From contig NZ_CP043026.1 in assembly GCF_008086545.1 (NCBI RefSeq), forward strand, positions 62,001 through 126,000: a stretch of 64,000 bases of DNA, written 5' to 3'. Below the pieces are notes generated by a model. The model searched no databases. It saw only the letters and a list, made by a program, of their open reading frames with translations, and was not told the DNA's origin. The stretch's first letter is position 1; every line of letters begins with the position of its first letter. The stretch comes from Spiroplasma chinense. Its GTDB lineage: Bacteria > Bacillota_I > Bacilli_A > Mycoplasmatales > Mycoplasmataceae. Below, piece by piece: positions 39,824-50,901 of the stretch. The translations under genes were made by a program, and so were the position numbers.

Positions 39824-39974
39824 TATAATAAAGATAAGAGTAAAGCTAATAATTACTCGATTATGAATGAGAATAGCGGGAAATAAAATACTAGCAATAT
39901 AAATTACAAAAATAATATAAATTATAAATAAATATAAATTACTAACCTATCAATTATAAAACCAAATCCGCTAT
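39824..39974 (+). promoter_or_regulatory. Long AT-rich leader before the 39992 ABC pair
   Basis: A TATAAT lies at 39824-39829. Downstream, ATAGCGG (39873-39879) is complementary to CCGCTAT (39968-39974), bracketing an AT-rich tract in which ATATAAATTA-like words recur. The right arm lies just before the ribosome site (CGGAGGAA), so pairing could affect translation. Confidence 0.3.
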
Positions 39975-39991
39975 AGGATCGGAGGAATAAA

Positions 39992-40729
39992 ATGATAGAG
40001 GTAAGAAATTTATCCAAGATATTTAAAAGTGGAGGTGGAGTAAATGACATCTCATTTTCCTTTCAAGAAGGAGACATAGTTGGTTTAATCGGTGATAACG
40101 GAGCTGGAAAATCAACAATAATAAAAACAATTTTTAATGAGTATAACAAAAATTCTGGAGAGATATTTATTGACAACCTACCTATTACAAAAGAGAGTTA
40201 CAAAAAAATGAGCTTTTTTCCAGATCAAAGTATCTATCCCAACAACATTTCAATAGAAGATTATTGTGTGTACTCTGGAATGTTGGCTGGTGTTAGCAAA
40301 AAAGATTGTAAGATCAGAACTGAAAAACTTTTAAAATTTTTAAGTTTAGAAGCTTATGCTAAGAAAAAGTTTAAGATTCTTTCTGCTGGAATGCAAAAAA
40401 GAGCAATGTTAGCAATAACTATGATTTCAAATCCTGACATAATAATTTTGGATGAACCAACTGCAAATTTAGATGTAACAACAAGATTTGAATTTATGGA
40501 TTATTTAAGACAATTGGCAGGAAACAAAAAAACAATTTTGATAACAAGTCATATCATTAATGAACTACAAGGACTTGTAAATAAAATAATAGTTATTGAT
40601 AAAGGGAAAAAAATATTTGAAAACTATTTAAAACCTGGTGATGAAATTTTAAAAATTTACAAAGACGCAACCGAAAAAGCTTTGCTTGGTCAAAGTCAAA
40701 GCAAAGATATAAACGATATTTTTGGTTAA
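39992..40729 (+). CDS. ABC transporter ATP-binding protein
   Basis: 245 aa. ATG 39992 follows ATCGGAGGAA. Walker A GDNGAGKST at residues 34-42, signature LSAGMQKR, Walker B IIILDEPTANLD, switch LITSHII. It is of the same subfamily as the array ATPases (shared FFPDQ/FFPDS and DEPTANLD contexts) but clearly more distant. Cotranscribed with the permease three bases downstream. Confidence 0.92.
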   Translation: MIEVRNLSKIFKSGGGVNDISFSFQEGDIVGLIGDNGAGKSTIIKTIFNEYNKNSGEIFIDNLPITKESYKKMSFFPDQSIYPNNISIEDYCVYSGMLAGVSKKDCKIRTEKLLKFLSLEAYAKKKFKILSAGMQKRAMLAITMISNPDIIILDEPTANLDVTTRFEFMDYLRQLAGNKKTILITSHIINELQGLVNKIIVIDKGKKIFENYLKPGDEILKIYKDATEKALLGQSQSKDINDIFG

Positions 40730-40732
40730 AAC

Positions 40733-42478
40733 ATGATAACTGTATTTAATTTTCATGCGTTAAGAATTTTAAAATCAAAGTTTTTTATACTTATCACAGT
40801 GGTTTGGATTTTATCAACTTTTTTATTCTCGTTGCTTGTAATAAATTTAGATAGTTATGATTCAAAAGTATTTAGAATGATAAGTTTTATATTTCTAATC
40901 ATTTCTTCAGTTCTAATTTTATGTACATGCAATATTGCATGAATTCCAAACTTTATGATTTCCGATATTGAAAACGGTATTCAAAGTTTGGAAGTAAGAC
41001 GTGGAGTAAATTTAAAGTATTTAATTTTTATTAAATTATTAATTGTCAAATTAATTACATTAAGTTTTATAACTTATGTTATTTTGCAATTTGTGATATT
41101 GCAATCTATTTTGAATCCATTAAATAATTGGGTATACAGTAAGGGCATACTTCCAGGACTATGTTCATTGTATGCTCTAGATATTTTAATGACAGGTATT
41201 ATTTTTATAATAGGTTCTAGTTTGAAAATAAAATTAACAGTGGCTATCCCTGCTTTTATTTCTTCGCTATTTACATTATCACCAATTGTTGGGGTAATAC
41301 AATTTTCTGCAATGGCAAGAAATTCCCATCACTATATGAGTGATGGGAAAAAAGTTATGTCAGAACTTTTAGATCAAAGGAAAGCTAAACCAAATGGTTT
41401 ATTTGATTGGATAGTAAAAAATTTAAAAGATCTAAATAGTTATAACCAATCTTTTTCATTAAAAGAATATGACGATTTGTCTCAAACTGAAAAAGATGTG
41501 GCAGAAAAAATAAAAAATGGATTATTTGAGAAAGAAGGTTTTTTGACAATAGCTTTTTCAAATACAGGTTTCCTAGTAGATGGAGAAGAAGTTTTAAATG
41601 AAATTAGAATTATAAAATCAATTGGATTGGTAGAACAAAGCAATTCATTTAAACAATCAAACATTTACAAATTTTTAAATCTTCCTGTTTTTACAGAGGG
41701 TTCAGGAAAATTTGAGGATACTTTTTTTAACAAACAAAGTCATGCAAATATTAGTGGTAAAGGTCAATTGGATGATGTGATAAAGGTTTTAAATTCACAA
41801 GAGAATATTGATGAGCTAAATAAAGAATTGAATTTAGAAATTGATAGAAATGAAATGATTGCATTTAACAAAATACTAAAAGATTATTTTGTTAATTATT
41901 TAGCACCGAATCATATTATTGTTGGTATCAATAAATATTTCGAAAGAAATTCTTTTGGAATAGGTGATACAAAATTTGAAATTGACGAAAAGGATGCACA
42001 TAATTTCAGTATGGTTAGAAACGGTGCCAAACTATATCAAAGTATTTTGTTCAATGCTATAAACGATTTGAATAGTTTACCAGATAAGGTAGCTGAGGAA
42101 ACTCAAGATATGTATGATGCTATTGTTGATAAAAAAATTACAAGTTTTGTACCCTATGTTTTAAATCCTTTAACTGGTTTCAATTACATGACAATTTTTT
42201 CTGGCATAAATACAGATTTTGAACAAGAAATTTATTTGGCAAGAAGTTTTTATATTGAATCTTTCACAACCATTAGATTAGCATTACCAATAACTGACAG
42301 GGAATGGGAAAAAAACTTTGGAGAAACCTATAATTCTGATGGTTTATTTCCAGTAAGTTCAGTGCTAATAACAAAAAAAATTATTCCAACAAAATCATTT
42401 TATATGGCTTATTTCTTTTCTGGATTGATATTACTGGTAATAGGTTACTTTATATATATTAAAAAAATAGTAATCTAA
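40733..42478 (+). CDS. ABC transporter permease with large extracellular domain
   Basis: 581 aa. ATG 40733, three bases after the ATPase stop. Plan like the array permeases: helices near 18-38, 46-70 (ending at a UGA Trp), 97-125, 135-160 and 165-190, then a hydrophilic domain of about 350 residues, then a C-terminal helix (SGLILLVIGYFIYI). The loop SDIENGIQSLEVRRGVNLKY replaces the EKQYG motif of the array, and the GQTLNRN and NYFNY motifs are not evident. A distant cousin with the same architecture. Confidence 0.75.
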
Positions 42479-42515
42479 ATTTAAAAGTGATCAATTTTAG
42501 AAGGGTTGAAATAAA

Positions 42516-43334
42516 ATGAAAAAAAGATTTTTTAAAAATCCAGTATGGTATTGTTATCTTGTTTTAACATTAAACTTAATGTTTTTCATGATGTGAGGAA
42601 TTTACATGGCTGGTTTTGTTGAAGGTTGATATAATATGGGTTCTTGATTTTTAAATTATGATACCCTTATGAGTTTTTTCTCGGTTCAAGTTAATATAAT
42701 GACAATTGTTTGATTGATATTTGTGGTTCTTTGTTTTGACAAAGAACCAAGAGGATTGACAAGTGAAGGTTTTAAAAAAACCATGATGAATTGAAATTTA
42801 ATAGTGTTTATAATTTTTTGAGCAGGTATTATTTTTGAATTGAAAGATTCAAATACAAAACTTTTAGATGAATACACAATTTCACAAATTGTGTGTACAG
42901 TAATGACACACTTTATTTGTACTCTAGCTTTGTTTTTTATATTCATATTTACAACAGGACATAAAAAGGAAAGTTACATAACTTGGTATAAGGAAAAAGA
43001 TATTTACTTTTCTTTGTTGTATCCTTTTCTATATTTATTTTATGTTTACATTAGAGGTTTAATTTATTTAAAAGATGGTGAACACATATGACCATATCCT
43101 TTTATGGAATTTGAAAAAGATAGTTTGTGATTGGGAACATCTGTTGGAGGTTATATGACCTTAGTGGTGGTTGTTTTTGTAATTTGGATTGTAACACAAC
43201 ACATTTTATTGATAGCAGTTAATAATTTGGTGTTCTACATAAGAGGTAAAACTAAAGTTTGAATAGCAAAATATAAAAAGAAATCTCCTAAAGAAGAATT
43301 GGTTAGTCAAAAAAGTAATAGTAAAACAACTTAA
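42516..43334 (+). CDS. Polytopic membrane protein, Pr6Pr/FAR-17a-like
   Basis: 272 aa. ATG 42516 follows AGAAGGGTTG. Six or more helices: LVLTLNLMFFMMWGIYM, FSVQVNIMTIVWLIFVV, NLIVFIIFWAGIIFEL, ICTVMTHFICTLALFFIF, IYFSLLYPFLYLFYVYI and a last one near 225-245. The block LYPFLYLFYVYIRGLIY followed by WPYPFMEF resembles membrane proteins annotated in mollicutes as DUF1600/Pr6Pr family; this is from memory and moderate. Many UGA Trp codons. Possibly in the same transcript as the ABC pair, 37 bases upstream. Confidence 0.55.
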
Positions 43335-43343
43335 TTAATATTA

Positions 43344-43392
43344 AAAATAACCCCATAAGATTAATCTCTTAAAAAATTTGGGTTATTTTTTT
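43344..43392 (+). terminator. Terminator after the 42516 gene
   Basis: AAAATAACCC (43344-43353) pairs with GGGTTATTTT (43380-43389), with a small AGATTAATCT inner hairpin, then T residues. Confidence 0.7.
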
Positions 43393-43430
43393 ATTCTAAA
43401 ATTTATTTTCATAGTTTTTATTTTTTATTA

Positions 43431-43439
43431 TGCTATTAT
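43431..43439 (+). promoter_or_regulatory. Extended -10 promoter of uvrB
   Basis: TGCTATTAT (43431-43439) is an extended -10 (TGn plus TATTAT), 67 bases before the uvrB start. Confidence 0.45.
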
Positions 43440-43505
43440 CTTAAAAGTTAAATAGAAGTACAGCTAGGGCCAAATCCTAGTGTTTTTCAATAGAGGAGTG
43501 AGCGT

Positions 43506-45488
43506 ATGAAAAAGGAATTTAAAGAGTTTGAATTAGTAACTGAATTTAAACCAAGTGGTGATCAACCAACAGCTATTGCAAACTTATTAAACGGGATTAA
43601 AGAAAATAAACAACATCAAGTTTTGTTGGGAGCAACAGGGACGGGAAAAACTTTTACAATGGCAAACATTATAAAAGAAGTTAATAAACCAACATTGGTT
43701 TTAGCTCACAACAAAACTTTAGCTATGCAATTATATATTGAGTTAAAAGAATTATTCCCAAACAATAGAGTTGAATACTTTGTTTCAAACTTTGACTTTT
43801 ATCAACCAGAAGCCTACTTACCCTCAAGAGACTTATACATTGATAAAGATGCAAAAAGAAACAATGATCTTGAAATGATGAGATTAAGTACAATGAATGC
43901 ATTGATGATTAGAACCGATGTAATAGTTGTTGCATCGGTTGCTGCAATTTATGCAACTCAAGATCCAAATGAATATAGTGAAGTATTTTTTGAATTGAAA
44001 GTTGGACAAACTATTTCAAAAAAAGAACTATTAACTTTTTTAGTTCAAACAGGTTATACAAGAAATGATACTGTTTTAGAAATGGGAAATTTTAGTGCTA
44101 AGGGAGATGTAATTAACATAGCACCAAGTTGAACTGATGATTTTAATTTAAGAATCTCAATGTTTGGAGATGAAATTGAAGCTCTAGATATAGTTGATGT
44201 TTTAAACAACACTGTAAAAGAAAAACTTAGAATGTTTACAATTTATCCAGCAGCAGCTTACGTAACTAATTTTGATAAAATGAAAAAAGTAGTTTCAAAC
44301 ATTGAAAAAGAATTAGAAGACAGGGTTAAAGTTCTTTTAGACGAAGGAAAAATGTTAGAAGCAGATAGGTTAAATAAAAGAACTAGATACGACATGGAGA
44401 CACTTTTAGAATTTGGAATGTGTAGTGGAATTGAAAACTATTCTGCACATTTAGATTTTAGACCTCCAGGAGTTATGCCTTACTCTTTAATAGATTTTTT
44501 TGGAGATGATTTTTTAACAATCATTGATGAATCACACATGATGATTCCACAAGTTAGAGCAATGTACAATACTGACAGAAGTAGAAAAGAAACTTTGGTC
44601 AATTATGGTTTTAGATTACCGAGTGCTTTGGATAACAGGCCATTAAAATTTGAAGAGTTTACTGCAAAGCTAAAAAATGTAATTTATACTTCTGCAACTC
44701 CTGGTGATTATGAAATGGAACTTGCAGATCACAAAGTTGCAGAACAAATTATTAGACCTACAGGTCTATTGGATCCAACAATTGATGTTCTTCCAAAAGA
44801 TAATCAAATGGAAGTTATAATTGAAAATATTCACAAGGTTGTTGCAAAGAATCAAAAAGTTTTTATAACTGCTTTGACTATTAAACAATCAGAAGCTATT
44901 ACAGATTTTTTACAAGAAAGAAATATTAAAGTAGCTTACCTTCACTCAGAATTAAAAACTTTAGAACGTAATCAAATTCTAACTGACTTACGTAAAGGAG
45001 TTTATGATGTAATTGTTGGAGTTAACTTATTAAGAGAAGGTATAGACATTCCAGAAGTAAGTTTAGTTTGTGTGCTTGATGCAGACAAACAAGGTTTCTT
45101 GAGAAATACAAGAAGTTTAATTCAGATAGTTGGTCGTGCTGCAAGAAACTCTGATGGTAGAGTAATCTTTTTTGCAAGCAACATGACAGATGGAATGAAA
45201 CTTGCAATTGAAGAAACTGACAGAAGAAGAAATAAACAAATTGAATATAACAAAAAACATAACATTACACCAACAACCATTATCAAAAAAATTAGTGACT
45301 TTGGAATGGATGCTTCAATTAGAAATAGATTAAATGATTTAAATAAAAAATCTAAAAAAGCTAGAATGAGCGAAAAAGAAAAAATGATTGAAGATTTAAG
45401 AAAACAAATGCTAGTAGCTGCAAAGGAACAAAACTATGAAAAAGCAGCAGAGCTTAGAGATTTAATTTTAGAAATCTCTGTAGATTAG
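43506..45488 (+). CDS. uvrB: UvrABC excinuclease subunit B
   Basis: 660 aa, typical. UvrB receives damaged DNA from UvrA and recruits UvrC in nucleotide excision repair. ATG 43506 follows TAGAGGAGTGAG. Walker A GATGTGKT near residue 42, the damage-loading beta-hairpin region YQPEAYLPSRDLYI, IIDESHMMIPQ, helicase motifs VGVNLLREGIDIPE and QIVGRAARNSDGR, and the C-terminal UVR domain (EQNYEKAAELRDLI). One UGA Trp near 44130. uvrA follows after 10 bases. Confidence 0.97.
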
Positions 45489-45498
45489 GAATGAAATT

Positions 45499-48342
45499 AT
45501 GAGTTTAGATAAAATTATAGTTAAAGGAGCAAGAGAACATAATTTAAAAAATGTAGATATTGAATTACCAAAAAATAAATTAATAGTTTTCACAGGATTA
45601 TCTGGTAGTGGTAAATCATCTCTTGCGTTCAATACAATTTATGCAGAAGGAGAAAGAAGATATATTGAATCACTTTCTTCATTCTCAAGACAATTTTTAA
45701 AATCAGTTGAAAAACCAGATGTAGATGACATTGAAGGATTAAGTCCAGCAATTTCTATTGACCAAAAAACTACAAGTCATAACCCACGTTCAACAGTTGG
45801 AACAACAACTGAAATTCACGATCACTTAAGATTGTTATTTGCAAACGTTGGAACTCCATATTGTGTAAATGGTCATGGACAAATAAAATCTTCTTCAATA
45901 AAAGAAATTGTAAATACAATTAAAGTTGAAACACAAGAAGATGATCAAATATTTATTTTATCTCCAGTTGTTAGAGATAAAAAAGGAACGCACAAAGATT
46001 TATTTTCAAGACTTCAAAGAGAAGGATTCATTAGAGTTCAAGTTGATGGAGAAATAAAATTATTAGAAGATGAAATTGAACTTGAACAAAACAAAAGACA
46101 CGACATTGATATTGTGGTTGATAGATTAATTTATAAAGCTAATGATGAAGAATTACAATCAAGAATTTTTTCAGCTATTGAAGTTGGTTTAACTTATTCA
46201 AATGGTCTTATAAAAATTTTCTATCCAAAATCAACTGGAGCAACAAGATTATTTTCAACAAAATATTCTTGTAGTGTATGTGGTTTTATAATTCCAAACC
46301 TAGAACCAAATTTATTTTCATTCAATAAAAAAAGTGGAGCATGTGAAACATGTGCTGGTCTTGGAGTAAATTTAGAAGCAGATCCGAGTTTAATGATTCC
46401 AGATCCAAGTTTATCAATTAACAATGGTGGAATACTTTATTACAAAAATCTTGTAGGAAGTCAAAACATTGAGTGACAAAGATTTAAAAAACTTTGTGAT
46501 TACTATCTTGTTGATTTAAATCAACCTATATCAACTTTAAAACAAAAACAAATCGACATGTTGTTATGAGGAAGTGATGAACCAATTGAGATTAGTATCG
46601 AATCTTCAAGTGGTAATAAATTTAATCAATTCAACTACATTGAAGGTGTAGGGAGTTTAATTGAAAGAAGATATGTTGAAACTAAATCAGAAGAAAACAG
46701 AAAATATTATGGAAAATACATGACTTCTAAAGTTTGCAAAACTTGTGACGGTAAGAGATTAAATGAAATTGCATTAAGTGTTAAACTTAATGAACTAAGC
46801 ATCGCAGATTTTGTTGAGTTAACAATTGAAGAAGGTTTAGAATTTTTATTAAACCTAAAATTAAGTGAGCAACAAGAAAAAATTGCATCACTAGTTTTAA
46901 ATCAATTGCTTTCAAGAATTAGTTTTTTAAATGAAGTTGGTTTAAATTACTTAACACTTTCAAGAAGTGCAACTACTTTATCTGGAGGAGAATCTCAAAG
47001 AATTAGATTGGCAAAACAATTAGGTTCAAAACTTTCTGGAGTTCTATATGTTTTGGATGAACCTTCAATTGGTTTACACCAAAGAGATAATGACAAACTA
47101 ATTGCAACTCTAAAAAAATTAAGAGACTTAGGTAATACTTTAATAGTTGTAGAACATGATGAAGATACAATGAAGGAAGCAGATTGAATTGTAGACATAG
47201 GACCTGGAGCTGGAATTCACGGTGGTGAAATTGTTTCACAAGGAACTTACAAAGATATTTGTAATGATGACAATTCTTTAACTGGAAGATATCTTTCTAA
47301 AAAAGAAATGGTACCTGTTCCAAAAAAACGTAGAGGTGGAAATGGTAAGAAGTTAGAGATAACAGAAATTACAGAAAACAACCTAAAAAAAATTGATGTA
47401 ACAATTCCTTTAGGAAAATTTGTAACCATCACTGGAGTTAGTGGAAGTGGTAAATCAACTTTAGTTGAAGAAGTTATCTACAAAGGATTAAGAAAAGAAA
47501 TTAATAAAGAATTAATTAGAGCTGGTAAATATAAAAAAATGAAAGGTTCTGAAAACATAGATAAAATTATTTATGTTTCTCAAGACCCAATCGGAAAAAC
47601 TCCAAGATCAAATCCTGCAACTTACACTGGTGTGTTTGACGACATAAGAGACTTGTTCGCAGAAATTTCTGAATCAAAAATCAGAGGATACAAAAAAGGA
47701 AGATTTAGTTTTAATGTTCCTGGTGGAAGATGTGATACATGTCAGGGAGATGGAATTGTAAGAGTAGACATGCAATTCTTAGGATTTGTTGAAGTAATTT
47801 GTGAAACTTGTGAAGGTAAAAGATACAATGACGAAACTCTACAAGTTAAATACAAAGGAAAAAATATTTGAGATGTTTTAAGTATGACAGTTGACGAAGC
47901 TGTTCAATTTTTTGAAAACGTTCCAAAAATAAAAGATAAGTTAGATACAATTCTTGCTGTAGGTCTTGGTTATATTAAACTTGGACAAAATGCAAAAACT
48001 TTATCTGGAGGAGAAGCTCAAAGAGTTAAACTTTCAACTTACTTATTAAAAAAACAAACAGGTAAAACTTTATTCTTACTTGATGAACCAACAACAGGTC
48101 TTCACATTGATGATGTAAAAAGATTAATTAGTGTGTTAGATATTTTAGTTGATCAAGGAAACACAGTTTTAACAATTGAACACAACTTAGACTTCATAAA
48201 AGTTTCAGATTATATTATTGACTTAGGACCTGAAGGTGGTTCTGGTGGGGGACAAGTTCTTGCAACTGGTACTCCAGAACAAGTTGCAGAAGTTAACGGA
48301 AGTTACACTGCAAAATATTTGAAAGAATATTTAAATGATTAG
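45499..48342 (+). CDS. uvrA: UvrABC excinuclease subunit A
   Basis: 947-aa damage sensor with two ABC ATPase modules. Walker [13 protein letters not shown] in module I and [14 protein letters not shown] in module II; ABC signatures [16 protein letters not shown] and [15 protein letters not shown]. Zinc finger Cys pairs CSVC/CETC near residue 258 and CDTC/CETC near 745. It ends with the overlapping start of folC (ATGATTAG). UGA Trp at four places. Confidence 0.97.
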
Positions 48343-49426
48343 TGTAAATGGAGAACTTGTAAAAACTAAAGTTCAGTTTGCAAAAGAATATAATCTAAAA
48401 AAACTTTTAGAGGAGAAAGGAAATCCTCAAAATAATTTCAAAGTAATTAATGTTGTTGGAACAAATGGAAAAGGTTCAACATCTAATTACATTTATCAAA
48501 ATCTTTTATTAAACAACAAAAAAGCAGGTATGTTTTTTTCACCAGCTTTTATTTTTCAAAATGAAAGAATTCAAGTCAACGGAAACTTTATTGGAGATAA
48601 CGATTTAAAAGAATTATTAGAAAAAAATAATTCTTTGTTTGAAAAATATAACCTAACATTTTTTGAAATTTGAACTTACATTGCAATAGAATATTTCAAT
48701 CAAAACAAAATTGAATATGCAGTTGTTGAAGCGGGAATTGGTGGAAGAAGAGATTCAACTAATTGTTTTGAAAATCAAATTGCAGTTTGTTTAACTTCAA
48801 TTGGTTTTGATCACACAGAAATTCTTGGTGATACAATTGAAAAAATTGTTTGAAACAAATTAGGAATTGTAAAAGGTAATTCTAAAATTTATACAACTGA
48901 AAAAAATAAAAAGTATGAAAAAGAATTTTTGCAAAACACAAATAATGAAATTGTGTTTTGTGAAAATACATCAGACTTTGGTTTTCAAAAATATAATAAA
49001 AGTATTGCAAAAAAATTAATAAAAGATTTAAATTTAAAATTTTCAGAAAATATAAAAGCTCCTCTTGGTAGAAATACAGTTCTGAAATCTGATCCAATTT
49101 GAGTTATGGATGGTTGTCATAATTTAGATGGAGCAACTGAACTTGCAAATTCTGTTAAAGATATTGATACCTACACAATGTTATTTGCTTCAAGTACTGG
49201 TAGAGAAAAAAATGAAATGATAAATTTTTTAGAAAGTAAAGTCAAGAATTTTTATGTAACAGAATTCGAACACCCTAAAGCTTGAAATATTAATGATGTA
49301 GAACACAAAAATAAAGTATATAATTGAAAAGAGTTTTTAGAAAAAAATAAAGATACTAAACTTATTATTTGTGGAAGTTTATATTTCATTCCACAAGTCT
49401 ATGAGTGATTTGAGGAGTTGAAATAA
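48335..49426 (+). CDS. folC: Folylpolyglutamate synthase (short form)
   Basis: 363 aa; family members are usually about 420, so the C-terminal domain is shortened. Adds glutamate to folates, retaining them in the cell. ATP loop GTNGKGST at residues 42-49, then [28 protein letters not shown] (Mur ligase-type catalytic region) and [12 protein letters not shown]. Starts inside uvrA (8-base overlap) and its stop overlaps the next start (TAATG). Next to a folate-type ECF S component, which supports a folate role. Confidence 0.9.
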
Positions 49427-50094
49427 TGAATTGATATTTAATAACAAATATAATTGGTGCAACTGGAGTTGCGTTAATTTTAGTTATAGCTTTAGCTATG
49501 GAAGGTTTTACATTTAAAAAGATTTCACTAAAGCACATAACATTGATTTCAATGTTTGGTGCTGTAAGTGTAATACTTACAAACTTTATTGGTTATAGTA
49601 TTCCTATATTTGGAAACGTAAGATTGGCATTTGGTGATTGAATAATTTTCTTACTAGGTTCTTTATTTGGACCCTTATGCGGAGTTGTTTCTGCAATTTC
49701 AATTGATAGTTTAGGAAGTGTGATTCCAAATAGTTATGGTTACCATGTGGGTTACATGTTTGGTAAAACATTACTTGGATTGTTTGGTTCATTTGTTTTT
49801 ATCACAAAGAGTCAAAACAGAATTGTTTTAAAAGTTATTTTGTATTACTCACTAGCTTATATAATTCAAAGTTTATTCTTAAATCAAATTTGAATGATGT
49901 CTTGAGCTGGACCTGCAGCGTGAGTGGACACTATTGCTAAAATAATTAAGTTACCAATAGCTTTACCTATTTATATATCATTTACTTACGGATCTCTAAA
50001 AGTTATCCAACCTTTATTGGATAGATGACCTAGTGAAAGTGTTTGATGTTTTAGAACTACAAAATGAGCTTCAAGAAAAAATGTTAATATGTAA
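49426..50094 (+). CDS. folT: Folate-type ECF transporter substrate-binding (S) component
   Basis: 222-aa membrane protein, hidden in the standard code by many UGA Trp codons. It translates as MNWYLITNIIGATGVALIL, TLISMFGAVSVILTNFIGY, VRLAFGDWIIFLLGSLFGPLCG, VVSAISIDSLGSVI and onward, with about six helices. The FG-x-VRLAFGD-WIIFL-x-G-x-LFGP-x-x-G pattern fits ECF S components of the FolT type. No ECF ATPases or T subunit are in this window, so it would use a shared energising module elsewhere. Coupled to folC by a one-base overlap. Confidence 0.8.
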
Positions 50095-50096
50095 TT

Positions 50097-50120
50097 AATC
50101 ACCCCTAGGAGTGATTTTTT
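50097..50120 (+). terminator. Terminator of uvrB-uvrA-folC-folT
   Basis: AATCACCCCT pairs with AGGAGTGATT with one mismatch, then TTTTTT. Confidence 0.65.
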
Positions 50121-50164
50121 CATTTCTTTTATTTATAATAAAGTTGAAACGAAGGTAAATGAGT

Positions 50165-50758
50165 ATGGAAGAAAAAGAAGTGAAAGAACTTTTTAGATAT
50201 CTCGCATGAATAGATAAAGAAAAAGAGTTTAACAAAATTACAATAGAAAATACCGAATTGAAATCAAATCTTGATTTACAAATAAAAGAAGCGAAAAAAT
50301 ACAGACTTAGAATAAATAAGTATCTTTACTATTTTTCTCTTTTTAATTACTTAGAGAATAACAAAATAAAAATCGATTTAAAATATTTTGCGGTATATGA
50401 AAAAGGGGTCTACTTATTTTATGCTAAAGAACTGATGAGTGAAGCTGTACATGAAATTTTAGATAAAAATTACTTATATGATGATTTTGAATTAAGTGAT
50501 GAAGATAAAGATTTATTAGAAAAAATATCATTTTATTTTTCAGATGTTAATGACGAGGAATTGGTGGATCTTAACCATGATGACCCATTATGAGGAAACC
50601 AATGAGGTTATAAAATAGGTATTTCTAATGAAAAGGATTGTTATAACAAATATGCAAAAACAAAAGATATGCTGCCCGCTTTTGAAAATATTGACATCAA
50701 CTTAAGAAACTATTTAAAGAATTTTTATGAATGAACTTTTAGAGAAATTAAACAATAA
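50165..50758 (+). CDS. Soluble protein of unknown function
   Basis: 197 aa. ATG 50165 is preferred to ATG 50159 because AAGGT then sits at proper distance. Promoter-like TATAAT at 50134-50139. Charged helical N-terminus (EEKEVKELFRYLAWIDKEKEF), a middle KIDLKYFAVYEKGVYLFYAKEL, acidic ELSDEDKDLLEKISFYF, and a C-terminal Trp-containing part with UGA codons (PLWGNQWGYKIG). No signal peptide or transmembrane segment. Family not recognised. It stands alone between folT and hprK with its own terminator. Confidence 0.65.
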
Positions 50759-50821
50759 GTTTTATTTGCCTAATAGTTAAGAAATGATACAAAACTTGTT
50801 GAACATTTTAAAAAAATCTAT

Positions 50822-50841
50822 AAGCCATAATGGCTTTTTTT
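50822..50841 (+). terminator. Terminator of the 50165 gene
   Basis: AAGCCA (50822-50827) pairs with TGGCTT (50831-50836), followed by T residues. Confidence 0.7.
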
Positions 50842-50876
50842 AGTTTCAAAACCTAAGAATTGTACAAAAAATGAGA

Positions 50877-50882
50877 TATAAT
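50877..50882 (+). promoter_or_regulatory. -10 box of the hprK operon
   Basis: TATAAT, 20 bases before the hprK ATG. TTGTAC at 50860-50865 is only 11 bases away, too close for a normal -35. Confidence 0.45.
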
Positions 50883-50901
50883 ACAAGTGGTGAGGTTAAA
50901 G

